A stretch of DNA of 26,461 nt, from the NCBI GenBank assembly GCA_964393115.1, contig CAYMST010000029.1, positions 1-26,461 of the forward strand. The letters are read 5' to 3'. Numbering within the stretch: the stretch's first letter is position 1; each line of letters begins with the position of its first letter. The position numbers and the translations under genes were made by a program. The notes beneath the pieces were generated by a model. That model was not told where the DNA came from, searched no databases, and was given only the letters and a program-made list of their open reading frames with translations. This document shows positions 15,455 to 23,285 of this stretch, in pieces. This stretch comes from CAYMST01 sp964393115 (lineage in GTDB: Bacteria > Bacteroidota > Bacteroidia > Cytophagales > Cyclobacteriaceae).

Positions 15455-17715
15455 TCTATAATTCTAATTTTAGCAAATTTAAGCAACAAGGTTTTCTCTC
15501 CCGCTGCTTCAAACTTCACAAGAGCCTTTTGGTTTGTCCCTTCAAAATCTAGCTTTTCAACCTGACCAAACCCAAACTTTGGATGCTCGACTCTTTGACC
15601 TTCACGAATATTGGATAGGTCACTAGGCTTAAAATCTATAGATGGCTTGTGAACGGAAGCAGTCGAAAATTTCCTTGAGTTGGAAGACCGCATATTGTTC
15701 ACAAAGTTCTTCGTATAGTATCCCATGGCTGAAGAAGAGTTATCAGGATTACCCCATTTTTGATTGACCTGAAGATAACTTCTGTCAATATCTTCTACAA
15801 ACCGGCTTACCTCACAAGTCTTCAATCTACCAAAACGGTATCTACTCAACGCATAACTCAAATAAAGCTTACGCTTAGCACGTGTAATGGCGACATAAAA
15901 CAAACGTCTTTCCTCTTCCAAATCCTCTCTACTGCTAAGCATCATCTGAGAAGGAAACAGATCCTCTTCTAGCCCAACAATAAAGACATATTCAAACTCA
16001 AGTCCCTTGGACATGTGAATGGTCATCAAAGTCACCACATCTTCTCCGTCTTGAGAGCGGTCCTGATCTGTTATTAACGCTACCTCCTGAAGAAAAGCTC
16101 CTAGTTGGATCTCCACATTTTCGTCGTTATCTACGAACTCTTTAATGGCATTTAAAAGTTCTTGAACGTTTTCATAGCGGTTAACACCTTCTATAGTCTT
16201 ATCCGCATAAAGCTCCTTGAGCAGTCCTGAGGTCTTCGCGATATGAGTCGCAGCCTCGAAAGCGTCTTTTTGCTCGACCACGATTTCAAAACTCTTTATA
16301 AGTGTCACAAAATCAGCGATTGATCCAGCAACACGCCCTCCCATAAAGTTGGTGATGTTACTCATCACCTCCCAAATCGACAATCCTTGTTCCTCAGCCC
16401 AAACCACTATTTTACTCATAGTAGTTTCTCCAATTCCCCGCTTTGGCAAGTTGATAATTCTCCTTAGTGCCTGTTCATCGTTTTTATTGGTAACAAATCT
16501 GAGATAGGCCAGCAGGTCCTTTATTTCCTTTCGTTGGTAGAAGCTCAGCCCCCCGACAATCTTGTACGGAATATTGTTTCTTCTTAATGCCTCTTCAATC
16601 GCCCTGGATTGGCTGTTAGTTCGGTATAAGATCGCAAAGTCTGTATTAGGCAGTTTATGATGTTGCTTCTCCTCAAAAATAGCTGACGCTACAAGCTTGC
16701 CTTCTTCGTTATCAGATGTCGCCTTGATCAGTTGAATCAGATCCCCATCATGATTACTCGTCCAAACAGTTTTTTGTAACTGCCCCTTGTTTTTGGCAAT
16801 AAGCGAGTTCGCAGCATTTACAATTGTCTTGGTAGATCGATAGTTCTGCTCAAGCTTAATAGTACGTACCGAAGGATAGTCTTTCTCAAAATTCAATATG
16901 TTTTGAATATTTGCCCCCCTAAAGGCATAAATACTTTGAGCATCATCCCCTACCACACAAATATTCTCCCTTACGGCGGCAAGCTTCTTGGTAATCAAGT
17001 ATTGTGAAACATTCGTGTCTTGAAACTCATCCACTAAGATAAACTGAAACCGCTGTTGGTACTTATTAAGTACATCTATGTGATCCCTAAAAAGGACATT
17101 TGTATTGTAAAGTAGATCATCAAAATCCATAGCATCCGCTTTGAAGCACCTTTCCACGTAAGCCTTATAAAGCTTGCCCATATGAGGTTTCCCATTTTCC
17201 TGATCATCGGAAGCATATATAGGATTTCGATTATACTCTTGCCATGAAACTAGTCGGTTTTTAGCTCCACTAATTCTATTCAACACCACGTTAGGCTTAT
17301 AGACTTTATCATCAAGCCCCATTTCCTTAACGATATTCTTGATTAACGATTTAGAGTCATCGGTATCGTAGATGGTAAAGTTCGCTGGGTATCCCAAACG
17401 TGTTCCTTCAGCTCGCAAAATACGGGCAAAAACAGAGTGAAAAGTCCCCATCCATAAGTTTCTCGCCTCGTTACCTACCACTTGCTCTATACGGTGACGC
17501 ATTTCGCTTGCTGCTTTGTTGGTAAACGTTAGTGCCAATATATTAAACGAATCAACCTGATGGGCTCTTATAAGATGAGCAATACGAAAAGTAAGAACTC
17601 TCGTTTTCCCTGATCCAGCACCGGCTATTAGCATACAAGGCCCCTCTGTATTGATAACACCTTCGTATTGTGCTTCGTTTAGCCCTTCTAAATAGTCAAA
17701 ACCTTCTTGTAACAT
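15451..17715 (-). CDS. uvrD: UvrD/PcrA-type superfamily 1 DNA helicase
   Basis: This is a 754-residue 3'-5' ATP-dependent DNA helicase for nucleotide excision repair, mismatch repair and removal of replication blocks. All SF1A motifs are present: Q motif LNEAQYEGV, Walker A AGAGSGKT (31-38), motif II VDEFQDTN, motif III GDDAQSIYAFRGA, motif IV EQNYRST, motif V MTIHMSKGLEF and motif VI FYVAITRAKRKLYL. The C-terminal Tudor-like module that binds RNA polymerase in PcrA is also seen (GQRVEHPKFGFGQV...KFAKIRIIE). UvrD and PcrA cannot be told apart by sequence alone. The start ATG is at 17715 and murB follows with an ATGA overlap. Confidence 0.95.
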   Translation of the reverse strand: MLQEGFDYLEGLNEAQYEGVINTEGPCMLIAGAGSGKTRVLTFRIAHLIRAHQVDSFNILALTFTNKAASEMRHRIEQVVGNEARNLWMGTFHSVFARILRAEGTRLGYPANFTIYDTDDSKSLIKNIVKEMGLDDKVYKPNVVLNRISGAKNRLVSWQEYNRNPIYASDDQENGKPHMGKLYKAYVERCFKADAMDFDDLLYNTNVLFRDHIDVLNKYQQRFQFILVDEFQDTNVSQYLITKKLAAVRENICVVGDDAQSIYAFRGANIQNILNFEKDYPSVRTIKLEQNYRSTKTIVNAANSLIAKNKGQLQKTVWTSNHDGDLIQLIKATSDNEEGKLVASAIFEEKQHHKLPNTDFAILYRTNSQSRAIEEALRRNNIPYKIVGGLSFYQRKEIKDLLAYLRFVTNKNDEQALRRIINLPKRGIGETTMSKIVVWAEEQGLSIWEVMSNITNFMGGRVAGSIADFVTLIKSFEIVVEQKDAFEAATHIAKTSGLLKELYADKTIEGVNRYENVQELLNAIKEFVDNDENVEIQLGAFLQEVALITDQDRSQDGEDVVTLMTIHMSKGLEFEYVFIVGLEEDLFPSQMMLSSREDLEEERRLFYVAITRAKRKLYLSYALSRYRFGRLKTCEVSRFVEDIDRSYLQVNQKWGNPDNSSSAMGYYTKNFVNNMRSSNSRKFSTASVHKPSIDFKPSDLSNIREGQRVEHPKFGFGQVEKLDFEGTNQKALVKFEAAGEKTLLLKFAKIRIIE

Positions 17716-18031
17716 TTCAACCGCAATTTAGCAGAAGTAGACGTAACAACCAGTAACCTACAGACAATGAAAAAACTACAAATACCTCAATTTTCAACAC
17801 CAATAATTTTCAGAAATCGAATTTCTCGGTATAACGGATTACAATCTCTTCAATAGCCCAAAAAACAACCTTTTCAGGCAATGTTAATTATTAGAAAAGT
17901 ACAATTTAAACAGAAAAATGATTTACAGAAGAAAATGATTACTTTGTAGATCAAATCGACTCATTCGTCTAAGGAATGATACAGTTTACGATGAAATCAC
18001 TACTTTAGTAAGACATGAACTAAACAGGTGT
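17716..18031. other. 316-bp intergenic region between uvrD and the small membrane peptide
   Basis: This gap between divergent genes should hold both promoters, but I could not find a full TTTG-N19-TAnnTTTG match in either direction. The best partial -7 on the plus strand is TTACTTTG at 17939-17946. A small palindrome AGAAAT-cga-ATTTCT lies at 17812-17826. No other gene is supported. Confidence 0.45.
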
Positions 18032-18145
18032 ATGAATATGAAAGCGTTAACCAAAAAGAACCAAGAGGAAAAAATGATAAAATTGTTGACTTTGTTCGCT
18101 GGAGGCATTCTTGCACTGGCTGTAATCAACGTTTTTACATTGTAA
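18032..18145 (+). CDS. Small single-span membrane peptide (37 residues)
   Basis: An ATG at 18032 opens a 37-residue frame: a charged N-terminus (MNMKALTKKNQEEK) followed by a hydrophobic stretch from about residue 17 to the end (LLTLFAGGILALAVINVFTL). A later ATG at 18074 would leave a 23-residue peptide. A strong terminator begins 4 bases after the stop, so the frame sits alone between a 5' leader and its own terminator. I recognise no family. It could be a regulatory or stabilising membrane peptide, or a signal-anchor remnant. The topology suggests a cytoplasmic N-terminus with one inner-membrane helix. Support is the isolation, the terminator and the charge pattern. Homologue conservation is the missing test. 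Confidence 0.6.
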   Translation: MNMKALTKKNQEEKMIKLLTLFAGGILALAVINVFTL

Positions 18146-18148
18146 GCT

Positions 18149-18189
18149 AAATTGAACAAATTCAAAACTCTTGGATTTGTTCAATTTTT
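18149..18189 (+). terminator. Intrinsic terminator of the small membrane peptide gene
   Basis: ATTGAACAAAT (18151-18161) pairs perfectly with ATTTGTTCAAT (18175-18185) around a 13-base loop. Two more A-T pairs form at the base, and a T run follows. Confidence 0.85.
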
Positions 18190-18207
18190 ACTGTTCAAAA
18201 CAAAATT

Positions 18208-18224
18208 CACAAATTTAATTTGTG
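18208..18224 (-). terminator. Candidate terminator of the plsB-gpsA cluster
   Basis: CACAAAT-tta-ATTTGTG is a perfect 7-base-pair stem. On the minus strand it is followed by AATTTTGTTTTG. It lies 20 bases after the stop codon of the last gene in the cluster. The T tract is interrupted, so strength is uncertain. Confidence 0.5.
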
Positions 18225-18244
18225 TCTCCGAGCAGCCCTGATTA

Positions 18245-18844
18245 CTACTCCACATATTCATCAGTGATAAGCGTATAGTCCACAAGTTCTTGGTCGGTAG
18301 CCAAAATAAATACGACCATCCCTAGTAGTGTCAGTAACCAAAAAACGAAATGAGCTGTACGGTTTTCTACCTTCCAAATAAGGAAAATCAAATGTACGGC
18401 GATCATTACAAACTTTAAGGACTGGTCTGCAACGGTGAACCCGGAAATAAAAATATCATGAAATACACTTACTAAAATTACTGCAGCAGAAATCCTAAAG
18501 AACCAAGGCCACTGCTCATAGTAGTATTTGTCAAGATCCGTCACCCCGCTTTTACCTCCAGTTGGGAATATCATACGGGCTAAAAAAAACAAAAGAATAG
18601 GGTATAAAGTAACGCCCATTATCGTCAGTAGGGTCCATTGCTTTACGTGAGTGGCGTATTGGTAGTTATAAAACCACTCTTGCATTAGGTTGAGAAATGT
18701 TGACAAAATGACAAGATTCAGCGTCTTGCTCATCTTGACGTTTTTAATATTCGCGATGATATCGGCCATTCCCGTTAGGATTTGCGTCATACCTAATCCT
18801 GTAATGAGAGAGGTTACTACGACTACGTATTCAAATGGATCCAT
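18245..18844 (-). CDS. Uncharacterised multi-span membrane protein
   Basis: The product has 199 residues and about six hydrophobic segments, opening with MDPFEYVVVVTSLITGLGMTQ. A short charged loop (KSGVTDLDKYYYEQWPW) lies in the middle and the tail is acidic. I do not recognise a named family or catalytic motif. It is the last gene of a minus-strand run with the plsB-like gene and gpsA, starting 8 bases after the gpsA stop, so it is almost certainly cotranscribed with them. That suggests a membrane or lipid-related role, which is inference only. A candidate terminator follows it. Confidence 0.75.
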   Translation of the reverse strand: MDPFEYVVVVTSLITGLGMTQILTGMADIIANIKNVKMSKTLNLVILSTFLNLMQEWFYNYQYATHVKQWTLLTIMGVTLYPILLFFLARMIFPTGGKSGVTDLDKYYYEQWPWFFRISAAVILVSVFHDIFISGFTVADQSLKFVMIAVHLIFLIWKVENRTAHFVFWLLTLLGMVVFILATDQELVDYTLITDEYVE

Positions 18845-18852
18845 TTCTTTAT

Positions 18853-19911
18853 TTAAATAAAGTCAATTTCTTCTGTGAACGGAAAGCGCATAAAAAAGAT
18901 CACTACCTCACTGACACTCTTTCTTCCATTGATTATATCATAAATAGACTCAGTGATTGGGGTCCTCAGCTTATACGACCTTACAAGCTCGTGAATGATG
19001 TCAATGGTATGAAGTCCTTCGGCTACTTCGTCCATAGATGCCACAATATCTTTAATTTTCTCTCCTTTCCCAAGCCTATACCCAACCGAAAAGTTACGGC
19101 TCAAAGGGGAAGAACATGTAGCTATTAAATCACCTACTCCTGCCAAACCCAAAAACGCATTCACATTGCCACCAAGTGCCTTACCAATATGAATCATCTC
19201 AACCATTCCTCTACTTATCAGCAATGATCTGGCATTCTCTCCAAAGCCCCTACCTTCTAACATACCTGCCCCTATGGCCAGAATATTTTTTAGAATACCG
19301 CAAAGCTCTACTCCAATGAGGTCCTTACTTCCATAGACTAAAAAGCGATCATTACGCAATAGCTGTTGTCCTATATCAATAACTTCATCAAAATGGCTAG
19401 CAATAACCGTAGCTGCAGGAAGCTTCATAGCAAGCTCTTTGGCTAAATTAGGGCCTGCCATGCAGCCAACCCGGACCACAGAAGACTCCTCAATTATCAC
19501 CTCACTCATGGTTTTAACATGCTCACGAGAGAGCTTCCAACTATCGCTCCCTGGGCGATAAAGATCTAACCCTTTCGTACAGTGAATGAGAATATGGTAA
19601 GGTTTAAGATATGGAGAGAGAGACACCATCAACTTTCGAAAGTTCTCTGCCGGCACCACGGGAAAAATAACATCACACGCCGTTGCTATTTTCTCTAGGT
19701 CATTGACCACCTCCACTCGATCATGAAGTTCATAATCTTCCATGGACCGTGATCCCGCCATTTTCCGAGCTTTTTCAGGGTTCCTTACATATAGTAATAC
19801 CTTACTGTTCTCCGCCAAAAGGTTAGCAACGGTAGTTCCAAAGCTACCGCCTCCAGCCACCGCCACAGGCTTACTTGTCCCTTTTCGTTTAGAACTGATC
19901 TTCAAGGCCAT
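18853..19911 (-). CDS. gpsA: Glycerol-3-phosphate dehydrogenase [NAD(P)+]
   Basis: This cytoplasmic enzyme reduces dihydroxyacetone phosphate to sn-glycerol-3-phosphate, the backbone for phospholipids. The 352-residue product shows the nucleotide-binding GGGSFGT (20-26), VVPAENFR, HCTKGLD, GPNLAKE, the catalytic-lysine helix LKNILAIGAGM, and the substrate loop LAGVGDLIATCSSPLSRNFSVG. The first 13 residues are a basic extension before the Rossmann fold. The chosen start at 19911 overlaps the end of the plsB-like gene by 23 bases, implying coupled translation. The next step in the pathway is performed by that neighbour's product. Confidence 0.95.
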   Translation of the reverse strand: MALKISSKRKGTSKPVAVAGGGSFGTTVANLLAENSKVLLYVRNPEKARKMAGSRSMEDYELHDRVEVVNDLEKIATACDVIFPVVPAENFRKLMVSLSPYLKPYHILIHCTKGLDLYRPGSDSWKLSREHVKTMSEVIIEESSVVRVGCMAGPNLAKELAMKLPAATVIASHFDEVIDIGQQLLRNDRFLVYGSKDLIGVELCGILKNILAIGAGMLEGRGFGENARSLLISRGMVEMIHIGKALGGNVNAFLGLAGVGDLIATCSSPLSRNFSVGYRLGKGEKIKDIVASMDEVAEGLHTIDIIHELVRSYKLRTPITESIYDIINGRKSVSEVVIFFMRFPFTEEIDFI

Positions 19912-21595
19912 AGCCTAACAACCGATTGTGATAGTAATACAAATTATTCATATGGGTAACCTGAATATGCTTATTCCGAATCACCTTCAACGGCTTTTTA
20001 GCATGATAAATACCTAAATTCTTAAGCCCATGCTTAATCACGAGATTAATATCTCCATTCAAGTGATTCGCTACATCAGCTTTCCCTTGATCTTTTAATT
20101 CAAAAATACGATTTCGAACCTTCTCGCAAGCCTGACAGAACTCATCAAATGGCAGACGTACTTCTTCATCCGGAAGTCTCAATAAGCTATACAGATCCAG
20201 ATCTTTATGCTTAACCCTAATCATCTCAAAAGCAACAAAGGCAATTAAATGACTGGAGAACACCCGATTATAGCGATGATATGAATCTACAATTTTCTTA
20301 GAAAGAATTCTTATGTACTCCCCTTCTCGCTGTCTATCCTCGGTTATTTCTCCGTTCGAAACAAAGTAATCCCGTGTATGGATGCGCTTCCCGCTTTTAT
20401 CATAACTATGCCCGTCATTATCCACTGGGTTACCAAGTATATCCATTGCCTTGCCAACGCTAACCGAGATCGAAGATCCCTTGGTAAAGAAATTGACGAG
20501 AAAGTGAAAAATACGATATGATGTAGAATATTTATCCAGCTCCACGTAATAGCGTTCTTGACCCTGCGCTTTCAGATAATCATCGATGAGCGTTGGGGCC
20601 TCCAGAACAAAATGATAATTGATAACTACAGGTACGATAAAGATTTTATCTCCTTGCTTGCCGTATTGTACATCATTACCATACTTAAAATTATCACGTT
20701 GGGCCTCGACTGTCGTAGAAAGCAAGCCTAGCTTCAACCTGTTTTCAATACTACCAGATCTCGATCGGGTACCACCAGGAAAAAACAAGGAATGACACCC
20801 TCTTCTCATAGCCAATCTGGCGTACGTCTTCAGCACTTCCAGATAAACATGATTCTTTTTCCGCCTATCCAGCTTATAAGCCCCGAGACTATTCATAAAG
20901 TAAGCAATGAGTTTAATGTTGAATAGATTGAGACCTGCACCATAAATAAAAGGAGGCAACCCCAAAAACTGAATCACCCAACCAATCAAAATGGAGTCTA
21001 GATTACTAAAGTGGGTAGGAACCATTACAATAGTACCCTTTTGCGCTAGCGACCTAATTTGTTCCGTCTCACCAGCAACATGAATTTGATCATCTAGATC
21101 AAGCTGACGACTGAAAAAAGAAAATGGCCCTTTTATCCTAGCGGCATTCAACAACCTGGCAAATCCCAAGGTAACCATGCTCCTGGCAAACTTGTACCAT
21201 GAGGGCTTGAAATTTCCGGCTATCTCATTGGCATACCTGTAGATAATGGTCTTAAGGAGAGCTTCTATTTCCTCTTTACTTTCCTTTCCATCTTCTTCGT
21301 TAAACTTCAACAGCTTTTGACGAATATTATTCCAGAAAGATTTTTCATCTCGTGGGTCGTGTGCCCAAGAGTTGCTCTTAATTCTCAGCCTCTCTTTAAA
21401 CACAACTTTTTCAAGGTCAGTTTTCAATGAGTCGTGCTTTTCAGAACTTTTCAGCAACACCTCAAAGCTTTTCTCCACCACTTCATCGACAAATTCCTTT
21501 CTATGACGTGCCAATTGGACAATTGGCCACGTTTTGCTTTTTGGCAAAATGTCTTTGTACCTTCTTTTACTTAGTCTCTGTTGAAGTTTCCCCAT
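19889..21595 (-). CDS. PlsB-like glycerol-3-phosphate 1-O-acyltransferase
   Basis: This 568-residue lysophospholipid acyltransferase-superfamily protein probably puts the first acyl chain on glycerol-3-phosphate. The catalytic HX4D motif is His195-Asp200 in PTHFSNLD. Motif III is FFPGGTRSRSG (271-281), with Gly in the place of the usual Glu, as in the PlsB group rather than the PlsC group. Motif IV is VPVVINYH (321-328). Large N- and C-terminal helical regions flank the acyltransferase core, making it shorter than E. coli PlsB (807) but much longer than PlsC. It heads the cluster with gpsA, whose product makes its likely substrate. The acyl donor (acyl-CoA or acyl-ACP) cannot be read from sequence. 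Confidence 0.87.
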   Translation of the reverse strand: MGKLQQRLSKRRYKDILPKSKTWPIVQLARHRKEFVDEVVEKSFEVLLKSSEKHDSLKTDLEKVVFKERLRIKSNSWAHDPRDEKSFWNNIRQKLLKFNEEDGKESKEEIEALLKTIIYRYANEIAGNFKPSWYKFARSMVTLGFARLLNAARIKGPFSFFSRQLDLDDQIHVAGETEQIRSLAQKGTIVMVPTHFSNLDSILIGWVIQFLGLPPFIYGAGLNLFNIKLIAYFMNSLGAYKLDRRKKNHVYLEVLKTYARLAMRRGCHSLFFPGGTRSRSGSIENRLKLGLLSTTVEAQRDNFKYGNDVQYGKQGDKIFIVPVVINYHFVLEAPTLIDDYLKAQGQERYYVELDKYSTSYRIFHFLVNFFTKGSSISVSVGKAMDILGNPVDNDGHSYDKSGKRIHTRDYFVSNGEITEDRQREGEYIRILSKKIVDSYHRYNRVFSSHLIAFVAFEMIRVKHKDLDLYSLLRLPDEEVRLPFDEFCQACEKVRNRIFELKDQGKADVANHLNGDINLVIKHGLKNLGIYHAKKPLKVIRNKHIQVTHMNNLYYYHNRLLGYGLEDQF

Positions 21596-21714
21596 GATAT
21601 TAGGTATAAATCAAACCTCGTCGGTTCAATTTGACCGCAAAAATGCAAAAAGAAATTTTGTTTGAGACAACCTATCTTAGAGGTCTTAATTTTTTATCCA
21701 AAATTAATTGTCAA

Positions 21715-22056
21715 ATGGCTTTTGATGAGCACCTAGCGGACAGAATTCGACATATACTGGACACAAAGAAGATCCATTACTCCGAAAAGAAGATGATGGG
21801 AGGCTTAACTTTTATGGTGGACGACAAAATGTGTATCGGAATCGTAAAAGAAGAACTCATGTGTCGTATTAACCCCGAACAACACGAAGAGGCAATATCA
21901 AAAAATGGAGTCAGAACGATGGACTTTACAAAAAGAAAAATGAGAGGATATGTATTCGTAGCACCTGAAGTGGTTGACATGGAAGCCGATTTAAACTTTT
22001 GGATAGAATTATGTTTAGCATACAATCCTATGGCTAAATCTAGTAAAAAGAAGTAA
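21715..22056 (+). CDS. TfoX N-terminal-domain protein
   Basis: The 113-residue product from the ATG at 21715 is a single TfoX N-terminal domain: MAFDEHLADRIRHIL, then KKMMGGLTFMVDDKMCIGI, RTMDFTKRKMRGYVFV, and a final helix with a Lys-rich tail. The domain was named after a competence regulator, but stand-alone copies are widespread and their role is not settled. The reading frame extends upstream to a TTG at 21631. Those 28 residues are not family-like, so the ATG start is preferred. The gene is divergent from the plsB cluster and ends 14 bases before the convergent sprF-like gene. No terminator is seen between those two. Confidence 0.86.
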   Translation: MAFDEHLADRIRHILDTKKIHYSEKKMMGGLTFMVDDKMCIGIVKEELMCRINPEQHEEAISKNGVRTMDFTKRKMRGYVFVAPEVVDMEADLNFWIELCLAYNPMAKSSKKK

Positions 22057-22070
22057 CGAAAAGTAATACA

Positions 22071-23123
22071 CTAGAAGATCATGCCAGGTGCTGGACACTT
22101 TGGCTTAATCTTGTCTTTCGAAGGTTTTCGTTTATCTCCAATCTTAAATGAGTGAATGATAGATAATTCATGTGCGCCACCAGATCTAACACTAATTCTA
22201 GAGACAGGATAATCAAAGCTATACCCGATTTTAGTTTTGTTTTTTTCAATCCCCAACATGAGTACCAAAGACTCATTATTAAAAAATTGACTCGTATTAT
22301 CTTGGTCATTATTTCTTTTTATAGGCAATCCCCTATACCATATACCTCCGCTTAATGGAGCCAGAACCAGTTGAGTACCTAAATCTAACTGCTTAAATTC
22401 TCCTTGACTTCGGAAATTAAAACTCGGTGATAAGCTCCTCTCGTTTCCGGTAGGATTTCTTTCTTTGAAATGCCCAAACTGAAGTGGAATCTTTATCCCT
22501 CCGTGAACAGAAGTCTTACGCGGAAGAACTGCCTCATTATCAAAAAAAGACAAATTAGGTTCAATAACATGATGCTGTGAAACCCCAAGCCAAATATTTT
22601 TGCTGTAAAGCATACCTCCAAGTGCAATATCAGGATACCTAACCCCGAAGTCGTCTCCGAAAGCCTCTTGGGAATTTGGGTTCGCCACTCCAAACTCATC
22701 TAGCTGATCAAAGAATATAAACTGTGTGTGATCAATATCGCGAAAACCAAATGAAAACTCCACTGCCGGACGAAACACCCATTTATAGTCGACTTGAAAT
22801 TCATAAGCGGCTTGAAGACCTAAGGTAGTCGTAGACAGCGCTGTTGTACCTGCTCGATCCGCATGAATGATAAACCCTAAACTTGTGTTATACTCGTCAA
22901 AGTGATTATCGATGTAAGCACTAAATGTTTCATAGCCATTATCAATAGACGACCACTGACTTCTATAGTTCACACCGAATCGTGCTAAAGGAGTCGTCCC
23001 GGCAAAAGCAGGGTTAAGATACAGTGGAGCGGCGTAGTACTGCGAAAACTGTATATCTTGAGCCATTGTAAACAGACCATTCAGCATCAAAAACCCACAA
23101 AAGAATAGCTTGCCCAACCTCAT
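22071..23123 (-). CDS. PorP/SprF-family T9SS outer-membrane protein
   Basis: The 350-residue product has a signal peptide (RLGKLFFCGFLMLNGLFTMAQ) and then the family signature QFSQYYAAPLYLNPAFAG, followed by repeated amphipathic strands of an outer-membrane beta barrel. PorP/SprF proteins bind type IX secretion cargo that carries a type B C-terminal sorting domain. In gliding bacteria SprF is needed to secrete the giant adhesin SprB. The ATG at 23123 is chosen because the signal peptide begins there; the frame continues upstream to 23210 without family similarity. The gene is divergent from a giant secreted protein of the expected cargo type, which suggests a partner pair. The C-terminus is Lys/Pro-rich. 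Confidence 0.92.
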   Translation of the reverse strand: MRLGKLFFCGFLMLNGLFTMAQDIQFSQYYAAPLYLNPAFAGTTPLARFGVNYRSQWSSIDNGYETFSAYIDNHFDEYNTSLGFIIHADRAGTTALSTTTLGLQAAYEFQVDYKWVFRPAVEFSFGFRDIDHTQFIFFDQLDEFGVANPNSQEAFGDDFGVRYPDIALGGMLYSKNIWLGVSQHHVIEPNLSFFDNEAVLPRKTSVHGGIKIPLQFGHFKERNPTGNERSLSPSFNFRSQGEFKQLDLGTQLVLAPLSGGIWYRGLPIKRNNDQDNTSQFFNNESLVLMLGIEKNKTKIGYSFDYPVSRISVRSGGAHELSIIHSFKIGDKRKPSKDKIKPKCPAPGMIF

Positions 23124-23156
23124 TCTATAATTTTCAATTCTTTTCACACACGATTT

Positions 23157-23204
23157 GCAAAGTACCACTTTCGAAAGTATTAATAAAAGTTTGAAAGTAT
23201 TTAT
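23157..23204 (-). promoter_or_regulatory. sprF-like gene promoter with tandem 15-bp direct repeats
   Basis: On the minus strand TACTTTGC (23164-23157) resembles the -7 element with one base deleted, and TTTT (23188-23185) sits 20 bases upstream. Two copies of tt(c/t)gaaagtatt(a/t)at, at 23170-23184 and 23190-23204, match at 13 of 15 positions and start exactly 20 bases apart, two helical turns. Such spacing suits a dimeric regulator bound on one face. Confidence 0.45.
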
Positions 23205-23248
23205 TTGCAATCAACCAGTTAGTAAAACGTTGTTAAGCCAGATGATAA

Positions 23249-23256
23249 TATATTTG
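23249..23256 (+). promoter_or_regulatory. -7 promoter element of the giant secreted protein gene
   Basis: TATATTTG is a perfect TAnnTTTG -7 element 29 bases before the ATG at 23286. A TTG lies 16 bases upstream, closer than the usual 19, so the -33 element is weak. ATTTG-ttag-CAAAT (23252-23265) forms a small palindrome over it. Confidence 0.5.
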
Positions 23257-23285
23257 TTAGCAAATCAGGTGTAAATTTTCTTCAT

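Noticed and set aside
17767..17856. A 29-codon frame (starting MKKLQIPQF) in the uvrD upstream region
   Set aside because: It has no promoter, terminator, signal or hydrophobic pattern to support it. It is more likely chance in an A/T-rich gap.
21631..21714. A 28-residue N-terminal extension of the TfoX-domain protein from a TTG
   Set aside because: The extension is not family-like and the domain starts cleanly at the ATG at 21715.
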